Assembly: GCF_000740675.1 (NCBI RefSeq)
Contig: NZ_JPXI01000030.1
Span: forward strand, 62,001 to 126,000
Source of the DNA: Massilia sp. BSC265
GTDB taxonomy: Bacteria > Pseudomonadota > Gammaproteobacteria > Burkholderiales > Burkholderiaceae_D
Reading direction: 5' to 3'
DNA: 64,000 bases
The notes below the pieces were generated by a model. That model was not told where the DNA came from and searched no databases. It saw only the letters and a list, made by a program, of their open reading frames with translations. The translations under genes were made by a program, and so were the position numbers. This document shows, piece by piece, positions 55,406 through 64,000 of the stretch (positions within the stretch are counted from its first letter, which is position 1; the number at the start of each line of letters is the position of its first letter).

Positions 55406-56392
55406 GTGAAGCGCATTTCCCGTCTCTCTCGCCTCTTGCTGGGCCCGCTGCTGGGCACCCTGATGGCCGTTGGCGCCGCCGGCACCGTCCACGCGGACGG
55501 GACGGCACTGCAGCCCGTGATGAAGGTACACGACCTGGCCGGCCCCTTCGCCGAAGTGTGGGACCGGAACGTGGGCAGGTCCGACGAGGAATTCATCCGC
55601 GACTTCAAGGCTACCGTGGCAGCGAAGTTCCCGGCTTTCTATGGCGTCGAGCGCTTCGCAGGCAAGAAGAGCGAAGCGCAGCGCGACGCCGAGATCGCCG
55701 CAGCGCGGGCAGCCTTTCCGGCGCTGCGCGATGCATATACGCAAAAGGTGAACAGCTTCAACCGGGACCTCCCGACCCACATCGCCAGCTTCCGCAAGCT
55801 GTTCCCGGACTATGAAGCGAAGAACGATCTCTGGTTCGTCCATTCGCTGGGCGAGATGGACGGCGGCAAGCGGCGCCTGAACGACGAGCTGGTCTTCATC
55901 TTCGGGGCGGACATGATGGCCAAAAACCAGGGCAAGGACGCCGGCGCGTTTTTCTTCCATCATGAACTGTTCCACGACTATCAACCGATGCAATGCAGCA
56001 GCTGGCCGGTATGGACTTCCCTGTGGCAGGAGGGGCTGGCCAGCTATGCGGCACAGCAGCTGAATCCGAATGCGACCGATGACGAGATGCTCCTGAATTT
56101 GCCACCGAATATGGCAGTAGACACCCGCAAACAGTTGGGACGCGCGCTCGACGACCTGTACACCAAGCTGGACAGCACCGACCAGGAAGCCTACAGCGGT
56201 CTGTTCCTGCGCAAGGGCGACAAGAGCGGCATGCCGGCGCGGCGCGGCTACTACCTCGGCATGCTGGTGGCGGAGGAGGCGGCCAAGTCGATGAGCCTGC
56301 AGCAGCTGGCCAAGCTGCCGTGCGACGCCGTGCGTCCGGTGGTGGTGGCGGCGGTCGAACGCCTACGCAAGGCGCACGCCGCAGCCAAATAA
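55406..56392 (+). CDS. Secreted HExxH protein, paralog 1
   Basis: The 328-residue exported protein starts at GTG (KRISRLSRLLLGPLLGTLMA is the signal peptide). A gluzincin-like metal site is present: HHELFHDYQPMQ supplies HExxH, and LWQEGLASYAAQQLNP about 20 residues later supplies a plausible third Glu. Other shared blocks are LWFVHSLGEMDGG, VFIFGADMM and MPARRGYYLGMLVAEE. I know no name for the family; DUF2268-type predicted proteases have a similar motif. The next gene is a paralog 37 bases away. Confidence 0.8.
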   Translation: MKRISRLSRLLLGPLLGTLMAVGAAGTVHADGTALQPVMKVHDLAGPFAEVWDRNVGRSDEEFIRDFKATVAAKFPAFYGVERFAGKKSEAQRDAEIAAARAAFPALRDAYTQKVNSFNRDLPTHIASFRKLFPDYEAKNDLWFVHSLGEMDGGKRRLNDELVFIFGADMMAKNQGKDAGAFFFHHELFHDYQPMQCSSWPVWTSLWQEGLASYAAQQLNPNATDDEMLLNLPPNMAVDTRKQLGRALDDLYTKLDSTDQEAYSGLFLRKGDKSGMPARRGYYLGMLVAEEAAKSMSLQQLAKLPCDAVRPVVVAAVERLRKAHAAAK

Positions 56393-56429
56393 TCCGATTT
56401 TTCCTGCCAAAACCAATACGATAACGAGA

Positions 56430-57389
56430 ATGAAAAAACTGCTTCCCCTGATCTTCCTCGGCACGGCGCTGTCCGCCGGCGCCGCCAGCCTCTCCGCACC
56501 GGCTCCCGCCATGAAGGTACACGACCTGGCAAGCGGCTTCACGACGGTCTTCGACCGCAACGCCGGCAAGTCCGAACGTGAGTTCGTGCAGGACTTCAAG
56601 GCCACCGTCGCATCCCGTTTCCCGGGCTTCTACGGGGCCGAGCGTTTCAAGGGGCAACGCAGCGAAGCCCAGCGCGAGGCCGACCTGGTCCAGGCCTTCG
56701 CCGAGTTCCCGGGGATACGCGAGGCTTACGTGAAGAAGGTGGCGCGCTTCACCCAGGACCTCCCGGCGCACGTCGCCAGCTTCCGGGCCGCCTTCCCGGA
56801 CTACCCGGCCACGACCGACATCTGGTTCCTGCACTCGCTCGGCGAGATGGACGGCGGCAGCCGCACCATCGACGGGAAGCGGTACTTCATCTTCGGCGCC
56901 GATTCGATGGTCAAGTACCACGGCGACGGTGACGAAGCCGCGTTCTTCCACCACGAGCTGTTCCACGACTACCACGGCATGGAATGCAAGCCTCGGCCGA
57001 TCTGGGCGTCGCTGTGGAGCGAGGGATTGGCCACCTATGTGGCCAAGCAGATGAATCCGTCGGCAAACAACAGCGAACTGCTGCTCGACTTCCCGCCCAA
57101 CCTGGTGGCCGACACCCGCAAGGCGCTGGGCCGCGCACTGGAAGACCTGCACGGCAAGCTGGACAGCGAAGACCGGACCGACTATGCCGGCCTGTTCTAC
57201 GGCAGCGGCGGCGACAAGACCGGCCTGCCGGCACGGCGCGGCTATTACCTGGGCTATCTGGTGGCAGAAGAGATCGGGAAAACCATGAGCATGCAGCAGA
57301 TGGCGAAGCTGGATTGCGGCGCCGCGCGCACGGCCGTGGTCGGAGCGGTGAAGAAGCTGCGCACTGCGCATGCAGCGTCTGGCCAGTAA
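56430..57389 (+). CDS. Secreted HExxH protein, paralog 2
   Basis: The 319-residue protein parallels paralog 1 throughout after a signal peptide (MKKLLPLIFLGTALSAGA). It has FKATVASRFPGFYGAERFKG, IWFLHSLGEMDGGSR, FHHELFHDYHGMEC with HExxH, LWSEGLATYVAKQMNP with the likely third ligand, and LPARRGYYLGYLVAEE. The pair arose by tandem duplication and has diverged considerably. Protease activity is plausible but unproven. Confidence 0.8.
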   Translation: MKKLLPLIFLGTALSAGAASLSAPAPAMKVHDLASGFTTVFDRNAGKSEREFVQDFKATVASRFPGFYGAERFKGQRSEAQREADLVQAFAEFPGIREAYVKKVARFTQDLPAHVASFRAAFPDYPATTDIWFLHSLGEMDGGSRTIDGKRYFIFGADSMVKYHGDGDEAAFFHHELFHDYHGMECKPRPIWASLWSEGLATYVAKQMNPSANNSELLLDFPPNLVADTRKALGRALEDLHGKLDSEDRTDYAGLFYGSGGDKTGLPARRGYYLGYLVAEEIGKTMSMQQMAKLDCGAARTAVVGAVKKLRTAHAASGQ

Positions 57390-57394
57390 GGCCT

Positions 57395-57456
57395 GTAGGG
57401 TGGGCGGCGTTCGCAGCACCGATATCCATCGTGCCGGGTAGAGCCGCCCACCCTAC
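57395..57456. repeat. GTAGGGTGGGCGG inverted-repeat element
   Basis: GTAGGGTGGGCGGC (57395-57408) and GCCGCCCACCCTAC (57443-57456) are exact 14-base reverse complements with a 34-base centre. It lies directly after the second HExxH gene. Confidence 0.85.
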
Positions 57457-57480
57457 GAAAAACGCGGCCGAGTGAACTGA

Positions 57481-57514
57481 CCCCCAAAAGTTGGACACAA
57501 CTTTGGGGGTTTTC
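57481..57514 (+). terminator. Terminator-like hairpin or IS3-type terminal remnant
   Basis: CCCCCAA (57481-57487) plus AGTTG (57489-57493) pairs with CAACT (57498-57502) plus TTGGGGG (57503-57509), with a one-base bulge, followed by TTTT. The left arm with its flank, TGACCCCCAAAAGTTGGACA (57478-57497), also looks like terminal repeats of some IS3-family elements. No transposase is nearby. Confidence 0.55.
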
Positions 57515-57521
57515 ATTTGAT

Positions 57522-60332
57522 TCAGGCCGTCGGCAACTTCGCCAGCTGCTCCTGCATCTTGGCCAGCGTCGCAGAGAAGTTCGCCACGCGTTCCTTCTCC
57601 TGCTCCACCACCGCGGCCGGCGCGCGCGCAACAAAACTCTCGTTGGACAGCTTGCCGCTGGCCTTGGCGATCTCGCCCTGCAGGCGCGCGATCTCCTTCG
57701 ACAGGCGCTCGCGCTCGGCGGCCACGTCGATCTCGACCTTCAGCATCAGCTTGGTAGTGCCGACGATCGACACGGCTGCCGGCGATTCCGGCAGCGCGTC
57801 GACGATCTGCACTTCCTGCAGTTTGCCGAGCGACTGGATGTATGGGGCGAACACAGCCATGCGGGCGCGATCTTCCTCGGTGCCCGGCTCGACGATCAGC
57901 GGCACGCGCACCGACGGCGACAGCGACATCTCGCCGCGCAGGTTGCGGGTGGCGTCGATCAGCGACTTGAGCTGCTCCATCCACGCTTCCGCCTCTTCGC
58001 TGACAAAGGAGGTGTTGGCCAGCGGATACGGCTGGGTCATGATCGAATCGCGGTTGTCGCCCGATCCTTTGCCGGCCAGCGGCGCGATCGCCTGCCACAG
58101 GGCTTCGGTCACGAACGGGATGATCGGGTGCGCCAGGCGCAGCACCACTTCCAGCACGCGCAGCAGGGTGTGGCGGGTGGCGCGCTGCTGGGCCTCCGTG
58201 CCCTGCTGGACCGAGACCTTGGCCAGTTCCAGGTACCAGTCGCAGTATTCGTACCAGACGAAGTTGTAGATGCTGCTGGCGATGTTGTCGAAGCGGTAGT
58301 CGGCAAAGCCCTTGGCTACTTCCAGCTCGACGCGGTTCATCAGGGAGATGATCCAGCGGTCGGCCTGCGACAGGTCTTCCGGATCCGGCTGCCCGCAGTC
58401 CTTGCCTTCCGTGTTCATCATCACGAAGCGGGTGGCGTTCCACAGCTTGTTGCAGAAGTTGCGGTAGCCCTCGCAGCGGCCGAGGTCGAAGTTGATGTTG
58501 CGGCCCAGCGAAGCGTAGCTCGCCATCGTGAAGCGCACGGCGTCGGTGCCGAAGGCCGGGATCCCTTCCGGGAATTCCTTGCGGGTGGCCTTGGCGATCT
58601 TATCAAGAGTGCGCGGGTCCATCAGGCCGGACGTGCGCTTGGCAACCAGCGACTCGACGTCGATGCCGTCGATCAGGTCGATCGGGTCGAGCGTGTTGCC
58701 CTTCGACTTGGACATCTTCTGGCCCTGCGAGTCGCGCACCAGGCCGTGCACGTATACGGTCTCGAACGGCACCTTCCCGGTGAAGTGGGCCGTCATCATC
58801 ACCATGCGGGCGACCCAGAAGAAGATGATGTCGAAGCCGGTCACCAGCACCGAGGACGGCAGGAAGTGCTTCATGTCCGGGGTTTCTTCCGGCCAGCCCA
58901 TGGTCGAGAAGGGCACCAGGGCCGAGGAGAACCAGGTGTCGAGCACGTCGTCGTCGCGTCGCAGCGCGCCCGTGATGCCTTGTGCGGCGGCCTTGGCCTG
59001 GGCTTCTTCTTCGTTGCGGGCGACGACGATTTCGCCGTTCTCGCCGTACCAGGCCGGGATGCGGTGGCCCCACCACAGCTGGCGCGAGATGCACCAGTCC
59101 TGGATGTTGCCCAGCCACTGGTTGTAGGTAGTGGTCCAGTTCTCCGGCACGAACTTGATCTCGCCCTTGGCGACCTTTTCCAGCGCCACTTCGGTGATCG
59201 ACTTGCCCGGATTGAACGTGCCTTCCGGCGCCGGCTTGCTCATGGCGACGAACCACTGGTCGGTCAGCATCGGTTCGATGACGACACCGGTGCGGTCGCC
59301 GCGCGGCACCATCAGCTTGTGCGGCTTGACCTGCTCCAGCAGGCCTTGCGCTTCGAGGTCGGCGACGATCTGCTTGCGCGCGGCAAAGCGGTCCAGGCCC
59401 TGGTACTGGCTCGGGCCGTTCTCGTTGATTTTTGCGTCCAGCGTGAAGATGTTGATCGGCGCGAGATTGGCGCGCTGGCCGACCGCGTAGTCGTTGAAAT
59501 CGTGGGCCGGGGTGATCTTCACGCAGCCGGTGCCGAATTCCTTGTCGACGTAGCTGTCCGCGATCACCGGGATCTGGCGGCCAGTCAGGGGCAGGGTGAG
59601 CAGCTTGCCGTGCAGGTGGAGGTAGCGCTCGTCGGTCGGGTCGACCGCCACGGCGACGTCGCCCAGCATGGTTTCAGGACGGGTGGTGGCAACAGTCAGG
59701 TGGCCCGAGCCGTCGCTGAGGGGGTACTTGATGTACCACATCGAGCCGTCTTCTTCCTGCGAGTCGACTTCCAGGTCCGACACCGCGGTGCCCAGCACCG
59801 GGTCCCAGTTGACCAGGCGCTTCCCTCGGTAGATCAGGCCCTGTTCGAACAGGCGCACGAAGACTTCCGACACGACCTTCGAGCGGGTCTCGTCCATGGT
59901 GAAGTATTCGCGCTGCCAGTCCGGCGAGGTGCCCATGCGGCGCATCTGGCCGGTGATCGTGTTGCCCGACTTTTCCTTCCACTCCCAGACCTTCTCCACG
60001 AATGCGTCGCGGCCCAGGTCGTGGCGCGAGATCTTCTGGGCGTCGAGCTGGCGCTCCACCACGATCTGGGTGGCGATGCCGGCATGGTCGGTGCCCGGGA
60101 TCCATGCGGTGTTGTAGCCGCGCATGCGGTAGTAGCGGGTCAGGCCGTCCATGACGGTCTGGTTGAAGGCATGGCCCATGTGCAGGGTGCCCGTCACGTT
60201 CGGCGGCGGCAGCTGGATGCTGAACGACGGCTTGCCGTCTTCCATGGTGGCGGTGAAGTAACCGCGCTGTTCCCACTCGGTGCGCCAGTATTGTTCAATG
60301 TCTGCGGGCTCGAAAGACTTGGCAAGTTCCAT
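57522..60332 (-). CDS. valS: Valyl-tRNA synthetase
   Basis: The 936-residue class I synthetase has the HIGH motif in [15 protein letters not shown] and KMSKS in [14 protein letters not shown]. The CP1 editing domain ([11 protein letters not shown]) lies between, with an anticodon domain and a C-terminal coiled-coil arm ([20 protein letters not shown]) after it. Length is normal. It is divergent from the thi operon. Confidence 0.98.
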   Translation of the reverse strand: MELAKSFEPADIEQYWRTEWEQRGYFTATMEDGKPSFSIQLPPPNVTGTLHMGHAFNQTVMDGLTRYYRMRGYNTAWIPGTDHAGIATQIVVERQLDAQKISRHDLGRDAFVEKVWEWKEKSGNTITGQMRRMGTSPDWQREYFTMDETRSKVVSEVFVRLFEQGLIYRGKRLVNWDPVLGTAVSDLEVDSQEEDGSMWYIKYPLSDGSGHLTVATTRPETMLGDVAVAVDPTDERYLHLHGKLLTLPLTGRQIPVIADSYVDKEFGTGCVKITPAHDFNDYAVGQRANLAPINIFTLDAKINENGPSQYQGLDRFAARKQIVADLEAQGLLEQVKPHKLMVPRGDRTGVVIEPMLTDQWFVAMSKPAPEGTFNPGKSITEVALEKVAKGEIKFVPENWTTTYNQWLGNIQDWCISRQLWWGHRIPAWYGENGEIVVARNEEEAQAKAAAQGITGALRRDDDVLDTWFSSALVPFSTMGWPEETPDMKHFLPSSVLVTGFDIIFFWVARMVMMTAHFTGKVPFETVYVHGLVRDSQGQKMSKSKGNTLDPIDLIDGIDVESLVAKRTSGLMDPRTLDKIAKATRKEFPEGIPAFGTDAVRFTMASYASLGRNINFDLGRCEGYRNFCNKLWNATRFVMMNTEGKDCGQPDPEDLSQADRWIISLMNRVELEVAKGFADYRFDNIASSIYNFVWYEYCDWYLELAKVSVQQGTEAQQRATRHTLLRVLEVVLRLAHPIIPFVTEALWQAIAPLAGKGSGDNRDSIMTQPYPLANTSFVSEEAEAWMEQLKSLIDATRNLRGEMSLSPSVRVPLIVEPGTEEDRARMAVFAPYIQSLGKLQEVQIVDALPESPAAVSIVGTTKLMLKVEIDVAAERERLSKEIARLQGEIAKASGKLSNESFVARAPAAVVEQEKERVANFSATLAKMQEQLAKLPTA

Positions 60333-60386
60333 GATGTGGTCAACTAAAAAATTGTGCGAAAAGAACCATTATAGAGTAGATGCGGC

Positions 60387-60392
60387 TATAAT
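60387..60392 (+). promoter_or_regulatory. -10 box of the thi operon
   Basis: TATAAT lies about 40 bases ahead of the TPP aptamer. The -35 region is poor. Confidence 0.55.
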
Positions 60393-60427
60393 CCGCCCGC
60401 TGCGTCCTGGGAAGCCAGACGCGGCAC

Positions 60428-62506
<2,079 letters not shown>

Positions 62507-62507
<1 letters not shown>

Positions 62508-62710
62508 TGACGGAGATCGAACTGAATGGCGCCGTGTACCGGGTTCCGGCAGGGGTGTCGCTGCTGGACCTGGCCGGCCAGCTGGGCCTGGCGGAGCAGG
62601 CGGTGGCGGTCGCGGTCAACCGCGAAGTGGTGCCGCGCCAGCAGTGGCCGCAGCGCCGCCTGCAGGCCCGGGACAAGGTGGACATCGTGCGCGCCATCGG
62701 CGGCGGCTGA
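62507..62710 (+). CDS. thiS: Sulfur carrier protein ThiS
   Basis: The 67-residue ubiquitin-like protein ends in Gly-Gly (VDIVRAIGGG), the site that becomes a thiocarboxylate and delivers sulfur to ThiG. Its ATG overlaps the thiC stop (TGATG). No thiO gene lies between thiC and thiS, unlike in several relatives. Confidence 0.95.
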
Positions 62711-62715
62711 GGATC

Positions 62716-62821
62716 GTAGGGTGGGCGGATTCCCGCCCACGCGGTCAAACCCCGCATGAATCGACACGATGCTTGAATTTGGGCAGGTCATCCGCGTGGG
62801 CGGGAGACCCGCCCACCCTAC
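62716..62821. repeat. GTAGGGTGGGCGG inverted-repeat element inside the thi operon
   Basis: GTAGGGTGGGCGG (62716-62728) and CCGCCCACCCTAC (62809-62821) are exact reverse complements. A nested pair is CCCGCCCACGCGG (62732-62744) and CCGCGTGGGCGGG (62792-62804). The element fills nearly the whole thiS-thiG gap. The thiG ribosome site (AGGAGA) begins immediately after it. Confidence 0.85.
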
Positions 62822-62831
62822 AGGAGACGAT

Positions 62832-63626
62832 ATGAACGCAGTTGAAGATAAAGATTTGCTGACCATCGCCGGCCGCCAGTACGGATCGCGCCTGCTGGTC
62901 GGCAGCGGCAAGTACCGCGACCTGGCGCAGACGCGCGAAGCGACCCTGGCTGCGGGCGCCGAGATCATTACCGTGGCGATCCGCCGCGTGAACATCGGCC
63001 AGGACCCGAACGCCCCCAGCCTGCTGGACGTATTGCCGCCGGATGAGTTCACCATCCTGCCCAACACGGCGGGCTGCTATACGGCGAAAGACGCCGTGTA
63101 CACGCTGCAGATGGCGCGCGAGCTGCTGGGCGGGCGCAAGCTCGTCAAGCTGGAAGTACTGGGCGACGAAAAGACCCTGTTCCCGCAGATGCCGGAGACG
63201 CTCAAGGCCGCGGAAACGCTGGTGCGCGACGGCTTCGACGTGATGGTCTACTGCAGCGACGACCCGGTGCAGGCTAGACTCCTGCAGGAGATCGGCTGCG
63301 TGGCCGTGATGCCGCTGGCTTCGCTCATCGGCTCGGGCATGGGTATCCTCAATCCCTGGAACCTGTCGCTGATCATCGAGCAGGCCACGGTGCCGGTGCT
63401 GGTCGATGCCGGCGTGGGCACGGCCTCGGATGCGGCCATCGCGATGGAGCTTGGCTGCGACGGCGTGCTCATGAACACGGCGATCGCTTGCGCCCGCGAC
63501 CCGGTGCGCATGGCGCGCGCAATGCGCCACGCCGTGATCGCCGGGCGCGAGGCGCATCTGGCGGGGCGCATGCCGAAGCGCTTCGCGGCCTCCCCTTCGT
63601 CGCCGGTGCAGGGCATGGCCACCTGA
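62832..63626 (+). CDS. thiG: Thiazole synthase
   Basis: ThiG builds the thiazole phosphate from deoxyxylulose phosphate, ThiS-thiocarboxylate and dehydroglycine. The 264-residue barrel has [26 protein letters not shown] with the Schiff-base region, [16 protein letters not shown] and [18 protein letters not shown]. The ATG at 62832 follows AGGAGACGAT. An in-frame ATG at 62769 lies inside the repeat and is rejected. It overlaps the next gene. Confidence 0.97.
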   Translation: MNAVEDKDLLTIAGRQYGSRLLVGSGKYRDLAQTREATLAAGAEIITVAIRRVNIGQDPNAPSLLDVLPPDEFTILPNTAGCYTAKDAVYTLQMARELLGGRKLVKLEVLGDEKTLFPQMPETLKAAETLVRDGFDVMVYCSDDPVQARLLQEIGCVAVMPLASLIGSGMGILNPWNLSLIIEQATVPVLVDAGVGTASDAAIAMELGCDGVLMNTAIACARDPVRMARAMRHAVIAGREAHLAGRMPKRFAASPSSPVQGMAT

Positions 63627-64000
63627 TGGTACCCACCGTGCTTGTCTTCGCCGGACTCGATCCCGGCGGGGGAGCAGGGCTGGCGGCGGACATCACCGCC
63701 ATCGGCGCACTCGGCGGCCATGCCCTGCCGGTGGCGACGGCCCTGACTGTCCAGGACAACAACCGCGTGCACGAGGTGCGGCCGGTCGACGCCGGCTTGG
63801 TCGCACGCCAGGCCGATGCCATCATCGATTGCTGCAGCATCGACGCGGTCAAGATCGGCATTCCCGGCAGCAGGGAGAACGCGGCCGCCATCGCGCGGCT
63901 GTTGCGCCAGCTGCACGCCGCCGACCCGGCGCTGCCGGTGGTGCTCGACCCGGTACTCGCGAGCGGCAATGGCGACGCGCTCGGCAAGGGCGATGCCATT
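63626..64000 (+). CDS. thiD: Hydroxymethylpyrimidine (phosphate) kinase, N-terminal part (runs off window)
   Basis: The 125 visible codons begin [20 protein letters not shown], the ThiD-type ribokinase start. It continues with ALGGHALPVATALTVQDN and VKIGIPGSRENAAAI, ending near VLDPVLASGNGDAL. ThiD phosphorylates HMP and HMP-P for coupling to thiazole. The ATG overlaps the thiG stop (TGATG), so it is translationally coupled. The C-terminus, with the anion hole, is beyond the window. A ThiD-ThiE fusion cannot be excluded. Confidence 0.92.
   Translation, partial: MVPTVLVFAGLDPGGGAGLAADITAIGALGGHALPVATALTVQDNNRVHEVRPVDAGLVARQADAIIDCCSIDAVKIGIPGSRENAAAIARLLRQLHAADPALPVVLDPVLASGNGDALGKGDAI

Noticed and set aside
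58128..60347. 739-codon plus-strand open frame opposite valS
   Set aside because: Antisense artefact of valS with no start signals or domains.
62769..62831. Longer thiG start within the repeat element
   Set aside because: The added residues come from the inverted repeat. AGGAGA before the ATG at 62832 fits thiG homology.

Overview
The window is high-GC chromosomal DNA from a betaproteobacterium, most likely Oxalobacteraceae of the Massilia/Telluria/Janthinobacterium type. This rests on gene content and order, not on a database search: def-fmt and LysM-dprA-smg-topB, rplM-rpsI-argC-bactofilin-erpA-anmK, M23 peptidase/tyrS-dtd, dusB-fis-purH-ruvCAB, valS/thiC and a Coq7-type ubiquinone hydroxylase. 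There are no prophages, CRISPR arrays, rRNA genes or intact insertion sequences, and I recognised no tRNA gene.

Layout. 1-4300: the 5' part of metH (minus), an orphan BrnA-type antitoxin-like gene, and fmt-def (minus). 4570-15990: LysM protein, dprA, smg and topB. About 5.4 kb of accessory genes separates smg from topB: a wrecked sigma/anti-sigma pair, a DUF4394 protein, a lipoprotein phosphoesterase and a CPBP protease-MarR operon. 16-29.7 kb: chemoreceptor, small enzymes, an ABC exporter whose permease is fused to an M1-type aminopeptidase domain, coq7, OsmC, and an S33 hydrolase-ABC exporter operon. 29.9-37.2 kb: rplM-rpsI and argC-bactofilin-erpA. Between rpsI and argC lie a graveyard of broken oxidoreductase/regulator genes, a patatin-like protein, an NTF2-like secreted protein and a MerR regulator. 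37.3-50.1 kb: anmK, HD hydrolase, M23 peptidase, tyrS-dtd, PEBP, phosphatase, dusB-fis-purH, ruvCAB. 50.2-57.4 kb: amidohydrolase with a DesK/DesR-like two-component pair, small membrane proteins, and two tandem secreted HExxH proteins. 57.5-64 kb: valS (minus), and a TPP riboswitch driving thiC-thiS-thiG-thiD, which runs off the edge.

Two themes stand out. The first is gene decay: an ECF sigma N-terminus joined to an anti-sigma C-terminus, an SDR/TetR pair that lost both 5' ends and the promoters between them, a frameshifted F420-type reductase, a truncated secreted protein, and an L13 gene whose conserved C-terminus is lost to a 4-base repeat expansion. The second is non-coding structure: a dispersed GTAGGGTGGGCGG inverted-repeat family (one copy inside the thi operon) and several precise palindromes in promoter regions. 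The best placed are the one between the -35 and -10 boxes of the CPBP-MarR operon, two dyads 31 bp apart upstream of the NTF2-like gene, and a 16-bp palindrome ahead of the amidohydrolase/DesKR operon. I did not find an obviously new multi-gene defence or biosynthetic system. The most unusual candidates are the DUF4394 locus without its regulators, the tandem HExxH pair and the alanine-substituted patatin.
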